Positions 6,064 to 14,324 of a stretch of DNA of 64,000 nucleotides are shown here, piece by piece. Origin of the DNA: Chitinophaga sp. CF418. GTDB lineage: Bacteria > Bacteroidota > Bacteroidia > Chitinophagales > Chitinophagaceae. Location: the NCBI RefSeq assembly GCF_900142925.1, contig NZ_FRCN01000001.1, positions 868,001 to 932,000 on the forward strand, in the 5' to 3' direction. The notes beneath the pieces are model-generated. The model had not been told where the DNA came from, searched no databases, and saw only the letters and a list, made by a program, of their open reading frames with translations. A program made the position numbers and the translations under genes. Position 1 is the first letter of the stretch. Every line of letters begins with the position of its first letter.

Positions 6064-7308
6064 TCAGCGCAAATGTCTTACACGCATCACATGTAACCAT
6101 CTCAACCAATGAGTGATGCCTCTCTGATGTAACATAAATACCAGGACGATCAGTATTCCCAGCATTCCTTCCACGAACACTACTACTCCCACACCAAAGA
6201 AATGCGCCAGGTATCCTATCAGTAAACTACCGATCGGCAACATGCCCTGGTAAGACATGATATAATAACTCAGCGTTCTCGCCCTCATTTCTGAAGAAGC
6301 ATGTGTTTGCAGGTAAGTATTGATGGCAGAGTTCTGGATCATCAATCCGGCGCCGGTAGCAGCTGTAGCTACCAGGGCCAGGAACATGGAGGAAGAGACG
6401 GCCAGCCCGAGCAGGGCTACCGCAAATACAGTGCTGGAAAGAATGGTAAGGCGTATCAGGTCGTGAGCCGGCTTTAATGTGGCCATAAATACCGCTCCAA
6501 ATAAAGCACCCAATCCCGCTGCGCTCTCAAACCAGCTAAAGGTCGTTGCATCGCCGTGGAAAACATCCTTGGCAAAAACAGGTAATAAGGTAGTATATGG
6601 AATAACCAGCAAGCTGGAAGCCGCCAGCAGTAATATCAGGGAAGACAGGTCGGGAGATTCCTTCAGATATTCATATCCCTTACGCAGGTCGCCCCAGATA
6701 TTCACTTCTGAACGGGAGGCAGGGATCAGTTTCAGTTTCATCATCAGCAAACAGCAGATCACCGCTATAAAGCTTAGGAAATTGATCAGGAAACAGACAT
6801 CTTCTCCCAGGGAGCTGAGTATGATACCCGCCAGGGCAGGTCCTACCAGCCGGGCCGCGTTAAAGGCGGAAGAGTTCAGGGCAATGGCGTTGGGCAGGTC
6901 CTCCTTATCATCTACCAGGTCTACCATCAATGCCTGACGCGCAGTGGTATCAAATGAGTTGATCAGCCCCTGCATCAGGCTCAATGCAGAGATCCAGGCA
7001 ATACTGTAATAATTCAACCAGACCATGGTCGCCAGGGCGCCTGCCTGTAACATCAGGGCGATCTGGGTGACCATCACCACCTTGAATTTATTATGCCTGT
7101 CTATAAAACTGCCGGCAAAAGGAGCCAGCACAAGTGAGGGTATCAGACTGAGGAAAGTGACCAGCCCCAGTAAAAGAGCGGAACCTGTAAGGCGGTATAC
7201 CAACCAGCTGATGGCTACCCGCTGCATCCAGGTGCCGACGAGTGATATGGCTTGCCCTGTGAAGTGTAGTCTGAAGTTATGGTGTTTAAGTGAACGAAAT
7301 ACTGACAT
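6064..7308 (-). CDS. MFS transporter, EntS/MFS_3-like
   Basis: From ATG 7308 the protein is 414 residues with about 10-12 hydrophobic segments. Its N-terminus (FRLHFTGQAISLVGTWMQRVAISWLVYRLTG, given here in parts: QAISLVGTWMQ then RVAISWLVY) is typical of MFS_3/EntS-like exporters. The loop motif FAGSFIDRHNKFK matches the MFS loop 2-3 signature. Such proteins export siderophores, drugs or other small molecules by proton antiport. An upstream extension of 18 residues is unlikely because it overlaps the operator-like palindrome. It is divergent from a MarR regulator over 124 bp, which probably represses it. The substrate is unknown. Confidence 0.85.
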   Translation of the reverse strand: MSVFRSLKHHNFRLHFTGQAISLVGTWMQRVAISWLVYRLTGSALLLGLVTFLSLIPSLVLAPFAGSFIDRHNKFKVVMVTQIALMLQAGALATMVWLNYYSIAWISALSLMQGLINSFDTTARQALMVDLVDDKEDLPNAIALNSSAFNAARLVGPALAGIILSSLGEDVCFLINFLSFIAVICCLLMMKLKLIPASRSEVNIWGDLRKGYEYLKESPDLSSLILLLAASSLLVIPYTTLLPVFAKDVFHGDATTFSWFESAAGLGALFGAVFMATLKPAHDLIRLTILSSTVFAVALLGLAVSSSMFLALVATAATGAGLMIQNSAINTYLQTHASSEMRARTLSYYIMSYQGMLPIGSLLIGYLAHFFGVGVVVFVEGMLGILIVLVFMLHQRGITHWLRWLHVMRVRHLR

Positions 7309-7331
7309 CTTAATAAAGTAAATTAATAAAG

Positions 7332-7348
7332 CTACTTTACAAAAGTAG
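7332..7348. promoter_or_regulatory. MarR operator candidate 1
   Basis: A perfect palindrome CTACTTT-ACA-AAAGTAG lies 24 bp upstream of the MFS start in the divergent intergenic region. Size and position suit a MarR dimer site controlling the MFS gene. Confidence 0.5.
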
Positions 7349-7400
7349 TATTTTTTAGGCAAATGAGTGGAAGCAAAGTAAGTATTCGCTGTTAAGGAAA

Positions 7401-7417
7401 TGTAAAGTAACTTTGTA
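7401..7417. promoter_or_regulatory. MarR operator candidate 2
   Basis: TGTAAAGTAACTTTGTA contains the palindrome AAAGT-A-ACTTT, 16 bp before the MarR start. It shares the AAAGTA half-site with the palindrome at 7332, suggesting autoregulation. Confidence 0.5.
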
Positions 7418-7432
7418 AATTGATTTTATTAT

Positions 7433-7867
7433 ATGCCTACTAAAACTTATGAAGTAGCAGCCTCCTTACGTAGTACGGTCACCCGCCTGGTAAGGCAGCT
7501 GCGCAAACAAAATATCTCATCCGATTTCTCCAATGCAGAGTTATTAACGATGGGACTGCTTGACCAGCATGGCAGGCTACTGCCTTCTGAACTGGCAGAA
7601 ATGGAACGGATCTCAGCACAGGCCATTTCCCAGATACTCAACCGGCTGGAGGAAGTGGGTTGTGTGAACAGGGTCATGGACGAAACCGACAAGCGGAAAT
7701 CTGTCGTGTCTCTGACAGAAAAAGGCATCCAGCACCTGTATGAAAACAGGCGTATCAAAGAAGAATGGCTGGTAAAAGCAATGGAAAAGCTATTTTCGGC
7801 GGAAGAGCTTTCGCTGATAGAGGCCTTCCTCCCCCTCCTCCAAAGATTAGCAGAATACAACGGATAA
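7433..7867 (+). CDS. MarR family transcriptional regulator
   Basis: The 144-residue protein has the MarR winged-helix layout. An N-terminal dimerisation helix precedes the recognition region LLPSELAEMERISAQAISQI, then the wing with the D-x-x-D/K-R signature (MDETDKRKSVVSLTEKG, conserved for wing-DNA contact). The C-terminal helix completes the dimer. It lacks an N-terminal reactive Cys, so is not a classical OhrR sensor; its only Cys is in the wing-proximal GCVNRV. It is divergent from the MFS exporter and 10 bp upstream of the OsmC gene, so it likely controls both. The ligand is unknown. Confidence 0.9.
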   Translation: MPTKTYEVAASLRSTVTRLVRQLRKQNISSDFSNAELLTMGLLDQHGRLLPSELAEMERISAQAISQILNRLEEVGCVNRVMDETDKRKSVVSLTEKGIQHLYENRRIKEEWLVKAMEKLFSAEELSLIEAFLPLLQRLAEYNG

Positions 7868-7877
7868 CCATTTATAT

Positions 7878-8351
7878 ATGAAAGGTACACATCACTATGC
7901 AATGACAACCCGCTGGACGGGCAATACCGGCAATGGCACCGCCAGCTATCAGGCCTATGAGCGCAGCCACGTTCTACAGGCAACTGGTAAACCCGAAATT
8001 CCCGGCTCCTCAGATCCTTCCTTCAGAGGTGACAAAACCCGCTATAACCCGGAGGAAATGCTGGTAGCGTCCCTATCCTCCTGCCATATGCTCTGGTACC
8101 TGCATCTTTGCTCTGCCGCCGGCATCGTGGTGGTAGATTATGTAGACAATGCCACCGGCACTATGACGGAAACCGCAGACGGAGGTGGCTATTTTTCAGA
8201 AGTTACCCTGCATCCTGAGGTCACCATCACCGATGCCGCCCACATCGAAAAGGCCAATGAGCTACATCACAAGGCGAATGAGCTATGCTTTATTGCCAAT
8301 TCTGTAAAATTTCCTGTACATCATCAGCCCCTTTGTAAGGTGCAGGCATAA
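7878..8351 (+). CDS. OsmC family peroxiredoxin-like protein
   Basis: The 157-residue protein has the OsmC/Ohr fold signature. The first reactive Cys is C69 in LSSCHMLWYLH and the second is C137 in NELCFIANS, the pair that reduces organic hydroperoxides. A further Cys is at 78. Arg in the FRGDKTRYNPEEML block fits the conserved Arg/Glu that position the peroxide. It follows the MarR gene by 10 bp in a two-gene operon. A MarR-OsmC-exporter set suggests response to electrophiles or lipid peroxides, but the inducer is not inferable. Probably cytoplasmic. Confidence 0.88.
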   Translation: MKGTHHYAMTTRWTGNTGNGTASYQAYERSHVLQATGKPEIPGSSDPSFRGDKTRYNPEEMLVASLSSCHMLWYLHLCSAAGIVVVDYVDNATGTMTETADGGGYFSEVTLHPEVTITDAAHIEKANELHHKANELCFIANSVKFPVHHQPLCKVQA

Positions 8352-8411
8352 CAGGATGTGAATATCATCCCCGAAGGTCAGGAGTACTAAGTATTGGAAC
8401 TCATTACGTGC

Positions 8412-8430
8412 TTTCACCTTTCAGGTGAAA
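8412..8430 (+). terminator. Hairpin after OsmC gene
   Basis: TTTCACCT-TTC-AGGTGAAA forms an 8-bp hairpin 60 bp after the OsmC stop. No clear T run follows directly. The rest of 8352-8603 has no gene; a perfect AT-rich palindrome ATAAAATTA-TC-TAATTTTAT lies at 8542-8561 ahead of the next gene and could be a regulatory site. Confidence 0.4.
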
Positions 8431-8603
8431 AAAGTCAATTTTTGCGCAAAAAGGGAGAAAAAAGCATGAAAACCGGGATAGAAATGGCCGAAACGGACTA
8501 TTACCCTCCTACCGCACACGTATTTTAACATTGGCTTAGGGATAAAATTATCTAATTTTATATATGTTATAACGCCCAGCGCTTATACTAAACTAACCAT
8601 TGT

Positions 8604-9242
8604 ATGAAAAGGGTACTTACTGCCTTACTGGTAATTTTCGTTTTTGGATTGGCGATAGTGCTATCCGCCTTCAAAGATGATAGCCCCCGGCTACGCTCCG
8701 GAGACGTCATCTTCCAGACGTCTATGTCTCCCCAGTGCCATGCCGTGAGGCTGGCTACCCACTCCGTGTTCAGCCACTGCGGTATGATATGGAAGAAAGG
8801 CGATAAGGACTATGTGCTGGAGGCTGTACAACCCGTGAAAATAACGCCGCTGGACGAGTGGATCTCTCACGGAGATGGAAAGAAATATGTGGTGAGACGC
8901 CTGAAAAATGCAGACAACATCCTGACGCCTGCCGTATTGCAAAAGATGGATGCGGAAGGCAGGAAAATGCTGGGGAAATCCTATGATGGTTATTTTGAAT
9001 GGTCGGACAACCAGATATACTGTTCAGAGCTGGTATGGAAGATCTATAAAAGGGCAGCAGGCATAGAAGTGGGTAAACTACAGAGAATCAAGGACTTTGA
9101 CCTGAGTAGCGAGCCGGTAAAACAGATTATCCGGGAACGTTATGGCGACAAACTTCCTGAAAATGAAATCGTTATCTCTCCACAGAGTATTTATGAGAGT
9201 AGTTTATTTGTAACCGTTATGTCGAAATATGGCAAAAAATAA
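8604..9242 (+). CDS. YiiX/YebB-like NlpC/P60-type cysteine hydrolase
   Basis: The 212-residue protein starts with a hydrophobic segment (residues 3-22), either a signal peptide or membrane anchor. The permuted papain-like domain follows: LRSGDVIFQ, then FSHCGMIW with candidate catalytic His58, and IYCSELVW with candidate nucleophile C140. This Cys-after-His order marks the circularly permuted YiiX/YaeF branch of NlpC/P60 enzymes, which cleave amide or acyl bonds in lipids or peptides. It probably acts in the periplasm. It precedes the TPR protein by about 100 bp on the same strand. Substrate unknown. Confidence 0.8.
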   Translation: MKRVLTALLVIFVFGLAIVLSAFKDDSPRLRSGDVIFQTSMSPQCHAVRLATHSVFSHCGMIWKKGDKDYVLEAVQPVKITPLDEWISHGDGKKYVVRRLKNADNILTPAVLQKMDAEGRKMLGKSYDGYFEWSDNQIYCSELVWKIYKRAAGIEVGKLQRIKDFDLSSEPVKQIIRERYGDKLPENEIVISPQSIYESSLFVTVMSKYGKK

Positions 9243-9341
9243 TATTATCTTCAGTAACTTTGCAGTACAGGTCTGGTTTAACCAGTGAGAACAAGGTTCG
9301 ATTTTTTATATCAGCGGCGTAGTTCCGTTTATTCCAATCCT

Positions 9342-10445
9342 ATGAATATGAAAAGAATTTCTACATCCCTATTGCTATCCGCAGTACTCTCTCTCTCGGC
9401 TGCCGGACAAAACTACAAACAGGATTTTGAGAAATTGTGCGTCAGTGGAGACACTGCCAAACAACGTACCCTTTTAGTGAAATGGGAGAAGGCCAAGCCC
9501 AATGATGCCGAGTTATACATCGCCTATTTTAACTACTACGTAACAAAGAGTAAAACTGAGGTGGTGACCATCAATCACACCGCCAATGGCTCTAATGCGT
9601 TGAAAGCCGGCAAAAACGGTGACCCTGCCGGATATACCAGCGAGGTAGGTTATAAAAAAGAACCGCTGAACAAAGGCTTCAAATATATCAATACCGGTAT
9701 CTCCAAGTTTCCCAACAGACTGGATATGCGCTTTGGCAAGATCTACATGCTGGGAGAGAACTATAATTATACCTACCTGACCAAAGAGCTGGTAAGCGCC
9801 ATCAACTATGGTCATACCATTGATAATAAATGGAAATGGGCCGACAACAAAACCCTGGACAAACCGGAACAGTTCATGCTGAACGCTGTACAGGAATATG
9901 TGGCACAGATCTATAATGTGGGTAAGAGCCAGGCTGACAATATGAAGCTGATCTCTGAAACGGTATTGAAATACTATCCCAAACATGTAGAAAGCCTCTC
10001 TGACCTCGGTCTGGCCTATACACTGAAGGAAGACCTGGACAATGCACTGAAAACTTTACTGAAGGCTAATGCTATCGCTCCTAAAGATTTCATCGTATTG
10101 AACAATATCGCGAATATCTATTCAAAGAAAGGAGATGATGAAAACGCGATCAAATACTATGAACAGGCGCAGAAATATGGCGATCAGGAAGCTAAAGACC
10201 TGGCCAGCAACGAAATCAAGCGCATAAACGCCAAGAAGCCGGTTCCTAAAGCAACTATGCCTAAAGCTGCTACCGCAAAGGCATCTACGGAAAAAGCAAG
10301 CGCTACCAAACCATCCGCTGCGAAAACAACCGCGAAGGCCAAAACAACAGCTGATAAATCAACAACTTCGAAATCGACAACATCCAAGTCAACCGCTGCT
10401 AAAAGCACCGGAAAGACTACAAGTAAAAAGCCTTCCAAGAACTAG
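9342..10445 (+). CDS. Secreted TPR protein with Lys/Ala/Thr-rich tail
   Basis: With a start at ATG 9342 (or 9348) the protein is 367 residues and begins with a clear signal peptide (KRISTSLLLSAVLSLSAAGQ). An earlier frame start at 9285 would hide this signal and is rejected. The middle has TPR helices; the best repeat pair covers ESLSDLGLAYTLKEDLDNAL and the KDFIVLNNIANIYSKKGDDE segment. The last 70 residues are a low-complexity Lys/Ala/Thr/Ser tail resembling histone H1 or PAKKA-type tails, probably disordered and strongly basic. TPRs mediate protein-protein contact. The role of a basic tail on an exported protein is unclear. Confidence 0.75.
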   Translation: MNMKRISTSLLLSAVLSLSAAGQNYKQDFEKLCVSGDTAKQRTLLVKWEKAKPNDAELYIAYFNYYVTKSKTEVVTINHTANGSNALKAGKNGDPAGYTSEVGYKKEPLNKGFKYINTGISKFPNRLDMRFGKIYMLGENYNYTYLTKELVSAINYGHTIDNKWKWADNKTLDKPEQFMLNAVQEYVAQIYNVGKSQADNMKLISETVLKYYPKHVESLSDLGLAYTLKEDLDNALKTLLKANAIAPKDFIVLNNIANIYSKKGDDENAIKYYEQAQKYGDQEAKDLASNEIKRINAKKPVPKATMPKAATAKASTEKASATKPSAAKTTAKAKTTADKSTTSKSTTSKSTAAKSTGKTTSKKPSKN

Positions 10446-10482
10446 GCTCAGAAGGCTTTTACCGGCAAAAAGAAGATTGCAT

Positions 10483-10851
10483 TTATTTAATAGACTGCAG
10501 CAAATTACAGAACTCCAGTTTTTCATCTGAAGTCAAAAATGAATTGGCAATCGTTTCATTAATTAAGTCGCTGGTCAGGGAAAATTCATCGTAAAGGTCA
10601 TTTTGTTCCACTCCGTACTTTTTGGCCGTTGAATAGCGCACTGCTACCAGGATTTCTTTAGAGGGGACTTTCTTTTCCACCAGTAAAGGTCTGATAGAAT
10701 ACAGCATTTCATTGTTGGCAATTTCTATCTTTTTCTGATAGTCAGATTTACCATGCCTGGCGAAGTACTGCCTGGTAATCAGGTAAACAATCAGGGAAAG
10801 TAGTACACCGAAGATTGCGGTAAAGACAGTGTTTTCAGGTAAGTGTATCAT
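10483..10851 (-). CDS. Small membrane-anchored protein, unknown
   Basis: The 122-residue protein has one N-terminal membrane helix (TAIFGVLLSLIVYLITRQYF), then a charged helical domain of about 90 residues with no known motif. It probably sits in the inner membrane with a cytoplasmic tail. It is convergent with the TPR gene, 37 bp between stops, and upstream of nothing obvious on its strand. No family is recognised; codon use looks normal. Confidence 0.6.
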   Translation of the reverse strand: MIHLPENTVFTAIFGVLLSLIVYLITRQYFARHGKSDYQKKIEIANNEMLYSIRPLLVEKKVPSKEILVAVRYSTAKKYGVEQNDLYDEFSLTSDLINETIANSFLTSDEKLEFCNLLQSIK

Positions 10852-11075
10852 AAATGGTTATGAGAGCTTAAAATGTGTATAATACATTATCAACATACAC
10901 AATATATGTGATGCAGATTCTAATAAAGCACTGATTTATTGTGTGTTTCAACAAGGTTATATACCGCTCTCCGGTCAAGTGACTGTTAATCAGTATACAT
11001 TATAAAATATACTCACAGAAACAAAAATGAGTAATACCACTCCATATTGATGGAAAAATATTGGGTATTTAAAAC

Positions 11076-11110
11076 AAATGCCCCTGACACACAAGCAATC
11101 AGGAGCATTT
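11076..11110 (-). terminator. Terminator of the endonuclease/phosphatase gene
   Basis: Arms AAATGCCCCTGA and TCAGGAGCATTT (one mismatch) enclose an 11-base loop. On the minus strand it is followed by GTTTTAAAT. It lies 22 bp past the stop at 11132. The rest of 10852-11131 shows nothing clear. Confidence 0.6.
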
Positions 11111-11131
11111 GACATTATAAAGTTTGCCGAC

Positions 11132-12058
11132 CTATTTCAGAGAAACAACAACCATCACCGGGAAGTGATCGGAAGGCTCACGGGCCACATATTTGTTGAT
11201 AGACACTTCTTTCGGGAAATTAGCTGCATTCACTTTTTCTTCACCTTCATCTGATACCACAGGGCCACGGTAAGTATCCGTCAGGATACCATACTTTTCC
11301 ACACGGAATTGTTTGGTCAGGAAGATATGATCTATTCTGCTATCAGTCTTTCCATTGGGATCAAATGCGTTGAAAGTACCATTCTCTGCGTAACGGATAG
11401 CGGTTGTTTCATAGGCGTCTTTCAGCAGTCCGGAAGTATTGATGAGCGTATACGATTCACTATGCTGATCTACGTTAAAGTCGCCGGTCAGGATAGTAGG
11501 AATATTACCAGCCATCTTTTTCACCTTGTCCATCACCAGTTTGGCGCTTTCTGCACGGGCCTTTACGCCCACATGATCCATGTGCAGGTTGAAGAGATAA
11601 AAGGTTAACCCTGTCTTTATTTCTTTGAATTTACCCCAGGAACAGATCCTTGGCAATACGGCATCCCAACCTTTATTGGGCCTGTCAGTCACTTCAGACA
11701 TCCAGAAGTCGCCATTTTCCAGCAGTTTGAATTTCCTTGTATTATAAAAGATCGCGGAGTGTTCTCCTGCCTGCTTGCCATCATCCCTGCCTATTCCCAC
11801 ATAAGCGTATCCCGGAAGGCTGTCTTTAAGATTTTCCAGCTGGTGGTGCATACATTCCTGGGTACCAAAGATATCAAAGCCGTGAAAACGTATCATGGAA
11901 GCAACTACAGGCAAACGCTGCTTCCAGCCATTACCTTCGGCGGCATCTTCCTTGTTGTTGTCATTACGCATGTTGTAAGTCGCCACCGTGATCGTTTGTG
12001 CCATCACGGCATAGGAAAGCACGGTAAAAACTGCTATGAGGAGCATCCTTCTTTTCAT
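11132..12058 (-). CDS. Endonuclease/exonuclease/phosphatase family secreted enzyme
   Basis: The protein is 308 residues from ATG 12058. It has a signal peptide (MKRRMLLIAVFTVLSYAVMAQ) and the EEP fold motifs in order. These are ATYNMRND, FGTQE with the metal-binding Glu, FNLHMDHVG, LTGDFNVD with catalytic Asp/Asn, DSRIDHIF and SDHFPV with the catalytic His. The active site appears complete. EEP enzymes are Mg-dependent phosphodiesterases acting on nucleic acids, inositol phosphates or sphingomyelin. Secreted members beside SusCD loci in this phylum often serve substrate scavenging. A SusD-like relic directly upstream suggests a decayed uptake locus. Confidence 0.85.
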   Translation of the reverse strand: MKRRMLLIAVFTVLSYAVMAQTITVATYNMRNDNNKEDAAEGNGWKQRLPVVASMIRFHGFDIFGTQECMHHQLENLKDSLPGYAYVGIGRDDGKQAGEHSAIFYNTRKFKLLENGDFWMSEVTDRPNKGWDAVLPRICSWGKFKEIKTGLTFYLFNLHMDHVGVKARAESAKLVMDKVKKMAGNIPTILTGDFNVDQHSESYTLINTSGLLKDAYETTAIRYAENGTFNAFDPNGKTDSRIDHIFLTKQFRVEKYGILTDTYRGPVVSDEGEEKVNAANFPKEVSINKYVAREPSDHFPVMVVVSLK

Positions 12059-12085
12059 CTGCATCTCGATTTTTTATAATAAGCA

Positions 12086-12172
12086 TTAAAATTTCACTAA
12101 CCATTCCCAACCAGGATTTCCGCCCCAATTTCGTCTAAACTGCAGGTCTGTATATGGGATTGGGTAACAATA
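12086..12172 (-). pseudogene. Relic of a SusD-type C-terminus
   Basis: Read on the minus strand, this stretch ends in a stop and encodes CYPIPYTDLQFRRNWGGNPGW followed by EWLVKF. The pattern PIP-(6-12)-N-x-G-x-NPGW closely resembles the last residues of SusD/RagB lipoproteins (compare NLAQNPGYPN of the SusD at 14325). An in-frame TGA lies directly before it and no longer frame continues upstream. It stands just before the secreted EEP gene on the same strand. From 12176 to 12420 nothing else coding is visible. Confidence 0.45.
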
Positions 12173-12420
12173 TCACTGAAGAACATCAGCCTCATGGAGC
12201 TCATATTTGTATACCCGCTGTAAGTATAATAAAATACAGGCTGAGCTGCAATGATTTTTCCATTACTGGTCAGGAGCAGGCATTTACGGAAAGATCTTTG
12301 AGGAAGAAATACCAGAAAATATAGTGGATGAAAAAAATCGCATTCCTGACATTCCTACTGACATAGGGTTGTCACAAGGCGGTGGTTACTTTGTTTCAGA
12401 AACAACAAAAACACACAATC

Positions 12421-12945
12421 ATGGAACTCATTCAATCTCTCCTTAAAGAAATGGAACAGGAAGCACAGACAACCCGTAAGATGCTTTCCATCATCCCCAA
12501 TGATAAGTTCAACTGGCAGCCCCATCCCAAAAGTATGTCTATTATCAGGTTGGCCACCCATATTGCAGAGCTGCCTACCTGGGTAAGCATGGTACTGACC
12601 ACAGAAGAGCTGGATTTCGCAGCCAACCCATACACTCCAAAGGTTATCAACAATGTGGATGAACTGCTGGCCTATTTCGAAGAATCACTGGCAGATGGTA
12701 AGGCTCATCTTGAAAAAGCTAACCTCTCCCAGTTCGACGAAAAATGGACATTAAGGAACGGTGATGATATTTATGATGTGTCGCTAAAAGGAGAAGTGAT
12801 CCGTATGGCATACTGCCAGATCGTGCACCACAGAGCACAATTAGGTGTATTCCTGCGCCTGCTGGATATTCCAATTCCAGGCAGTTATGGTCCAAGCGCA
12901 GATGAACAGTTTACAGTAGCAGTAGTGGATACTCCGGCCTTATAA
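12421..12945 (+). CDS. DinB family protein
   Basis: The 174-residue protein is a four-helix DinB/YfiT-type metalloprotein. Candidate metal ligands are the His in ATHIAELP (about residue 49) and the HH pair in QIVHHRAQLG near the C-terminus, the usual triad positions. In-frame starts 13 codons earlier are rejected because MELIQSLLKEMEQEA is the conserved first helix. Family members are thiol transferases (bacillithiol or similar) or of unknown activity; the name comes from a damage-inducible gene and does not imply DNA repair. It is closed by a terminator before the Pol IV gene. Confidence 0.85.
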   Translation: MELIQSLLKEMEQEAQTTRKMLSIIPNDKFNWQPHPKSMSIIRLATHIAELPTWVSMVLTTEELDFAANPYTPKVINNVDELLAYFEESLADGKAHLEKANLSQFDEKWTLRNGDDIYDVSLKGEVIRMAYCQIVHHRAQLGVFLRLLDIPIPGSYGPSADEQFTVAVVDTPAL

Positions 12946-12976
12946 ACGAACGTTACAACGGAAATCAACAATTATC

Positions 12977-13020
12977 AATCAGGAACTGAGAGCAGCCGCC
13001 ATTCGCCTCAGTTCCTGATT
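12977..13020 (+). terminator. Terminator of DinB family gene
   Basis: Perfect 14-bp arms AATCAGGAACTGAG (12977-12990) and CTCAGTTCCTGATT (13007-13020) enclose a 16-base loop. It ends where repeat copy C begins. Confidence 0.65.
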
Positions 13021-13055
13021 CACATAGCTCCACGAGGAGCTATGTGTGTTTGTTA
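13021..13055 (+). repeat. Two-hairpin intergenic repeat, copy C
   Basis: The first hairpin is an 11-bp perfect stem CACATAGCTCC-ACGA-GGAGCTATGTG (13021-13046). The linker TGTTTGTTACAACC follows, with the second hairpin eroded. Related to copies at 455, 592, 41766 and 57615. Confidence 0.6.
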
Positions 13056-13113
13056 CAACCGGCTTGTACCACTTTAATATTTCTTTGGCGATCTTTGTAC
13101 TGTTGCGGCTATC

Positions 13114-14229
13114 ATGGAAGAGGAAACACATAGAAAACAACGGAAGATCATTCATATAGATATGGATGCATTTTATGCATCCGTTGAGCAACGGGACAAT
13201 CCTGATTACCGGGGTAAGGCAATTGCCGTGGGAGGCTCTCCCGAAGGCCGTGGCGGTGTAGTGGCTACCGCCAGTTATGAAGCAAGGAAGTTCGGTGTCC
13301 GTTCCGCTATGCCTTCCAAAAGAGCCTTGCAGTTATGTCCGGATATTATTTTCGTCAGGCCAAGATTTGATGTATACAAGGAAGTCTCCCGTAAGATACG
13401 TGAGATCTTCAGCCGTCATACCGATATTATAGAACCCCTCTCCCTCGATGAAGCCTATCTCGATGTAACGGAAGACAAACAACAGATTGGCTCTGCCATA
13501 GAAATTGCGAAACTGATCAAGCTGGCGATCAGAGAAGAACTGCAACTCACAGCTTCAGCAGGTGTATCCGTAAATAAATTCGTAGCCAAGATAGCTTCTG
13601 ACCTGAACAAACCGGACGGACTTACCTTTATCGGTCCTTCCTCTATTGAGACATTCATGGAAAAACTACCCGTAGAGAAGTTCCATGGCGTAGGCAGGGT
13701 CACGGCGGACAAGATGAAAAGAATGGGGCTACATACCGGGGCGGATCTGAAGCGGCTGTCAGAAAACGATCTGAAACAGCATTTTGGTAAACCCGGCGCG
13801 TTTTACTACCGCATCGTGCGCGGCATAGACGACCGCGAGGTACAACCTCACCGGGAGACCAAATCCCTGGGCGCAGAAGACACCTTTCCCTTCGATCTTA
13901 CCAAAACGGAGGAGATGTATGCAGAACTGGAAAAGATCGCTATAACGGTCTATGAACGGCTAAAACGATATGGTCTGAAGGGCCGCACCATTACCCTCAA
14001 GATAAAATACAGCGATTTCCGCCAGATCACCCGCAACCAGTCATTCCCATTTCCCGTGGGAGACTTTGATAAAATACTGGAAACAGCTAAACAGCTGTTG
14101 TTATCCACAGAACCGGAAGATAAACCAGTCAGACTGCTGGGCATCTCTTTGTCCAATTTCGGAGAGGTGATCCCGGTAACGGGGCGTTCGGGGAACCCGG
14201 CGCAGTTGTCCTTGTTTGATGAGGAATAA
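13114..14229 (+). CDS. dinB: DNA polymerase IV (Y-family)
   Basis: The 371-residue protein is a full-length Y-family translesion polymerase. The palm catalytic motifs are IHIDMDAFYASVEQ near the start and SLDEAYLDV, supplying the metal-binding Asp and Asp/Glu residues. The steric-gate region is normal, and the FHGVG helix-hairpin-helix and a little-finger domain follow. The C-terminus AQLSLFDEE is a clear beta-clamp-binding peptide (QLSLF). It copies damaged DNA in the cytoplasm with reduced fidelity. It is monocistronic, with terminators on both sides. In this phylum SOS control is possible, but no operator is recognised. Confidence 0.96.
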   Translation: MEEETHRKQRKIIHIDMDAFYASVEQRDNPDYRGKAIAVGGSPEGRGGVVATASYEARKFGVRSAMPSKRALQLCPDIIFVRPRFDVYKEVSRKIREIFSRHTDIIEPLSLDEAYLDVTEDKQQIGSAIEIAKLIKLAIREELQLTASAGVSVNKFVAKIASDLNKPDGLTFIGPSSIETFMEKLPVEKFHGVGRVTADKMKRMGLHTGADLKRLSENDLKQHFGKPGAFYYRIVRGIDDREVQPHRETKSLGAEDTFPFDLTKTEEMYAELEKIAITVYERLKRYGLKGRTITLKIKYSDFRQITRNQSFPFPVGDFDKILETAKQLLLSTEPEDKPVRLLGISLSNFGEVIPVTGRSGNPAQLSLFDEE

Positions 14230-14239
14230 GCATAAATCA

Positions 14240-14277
14240 CGAATGCCGCCTCACCCCTCAGGACAAGACGGCATTCG
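14240..14277. terminator. Terminator between dinB and SusD gene
   Basis: CGAATGCCG (14240-14248) pairs with CGGCATTCG (14269-14277). It lies between two convergent genes and may serve both. Confidence 0.6.
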
Positions 14278-14324
14278 CTATCGTTTATGGAACCGCATTG
14301 AGATCAATGCGAGCTTAAGTACGT

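Noticed and set aside
12180..12360. A longer minus-strand reading frame (about 85 codons) upstream of the SusD relic.
   Set aside because: It is in a different frame from the SusD-like motif, has no clear start and shows no family pattern.
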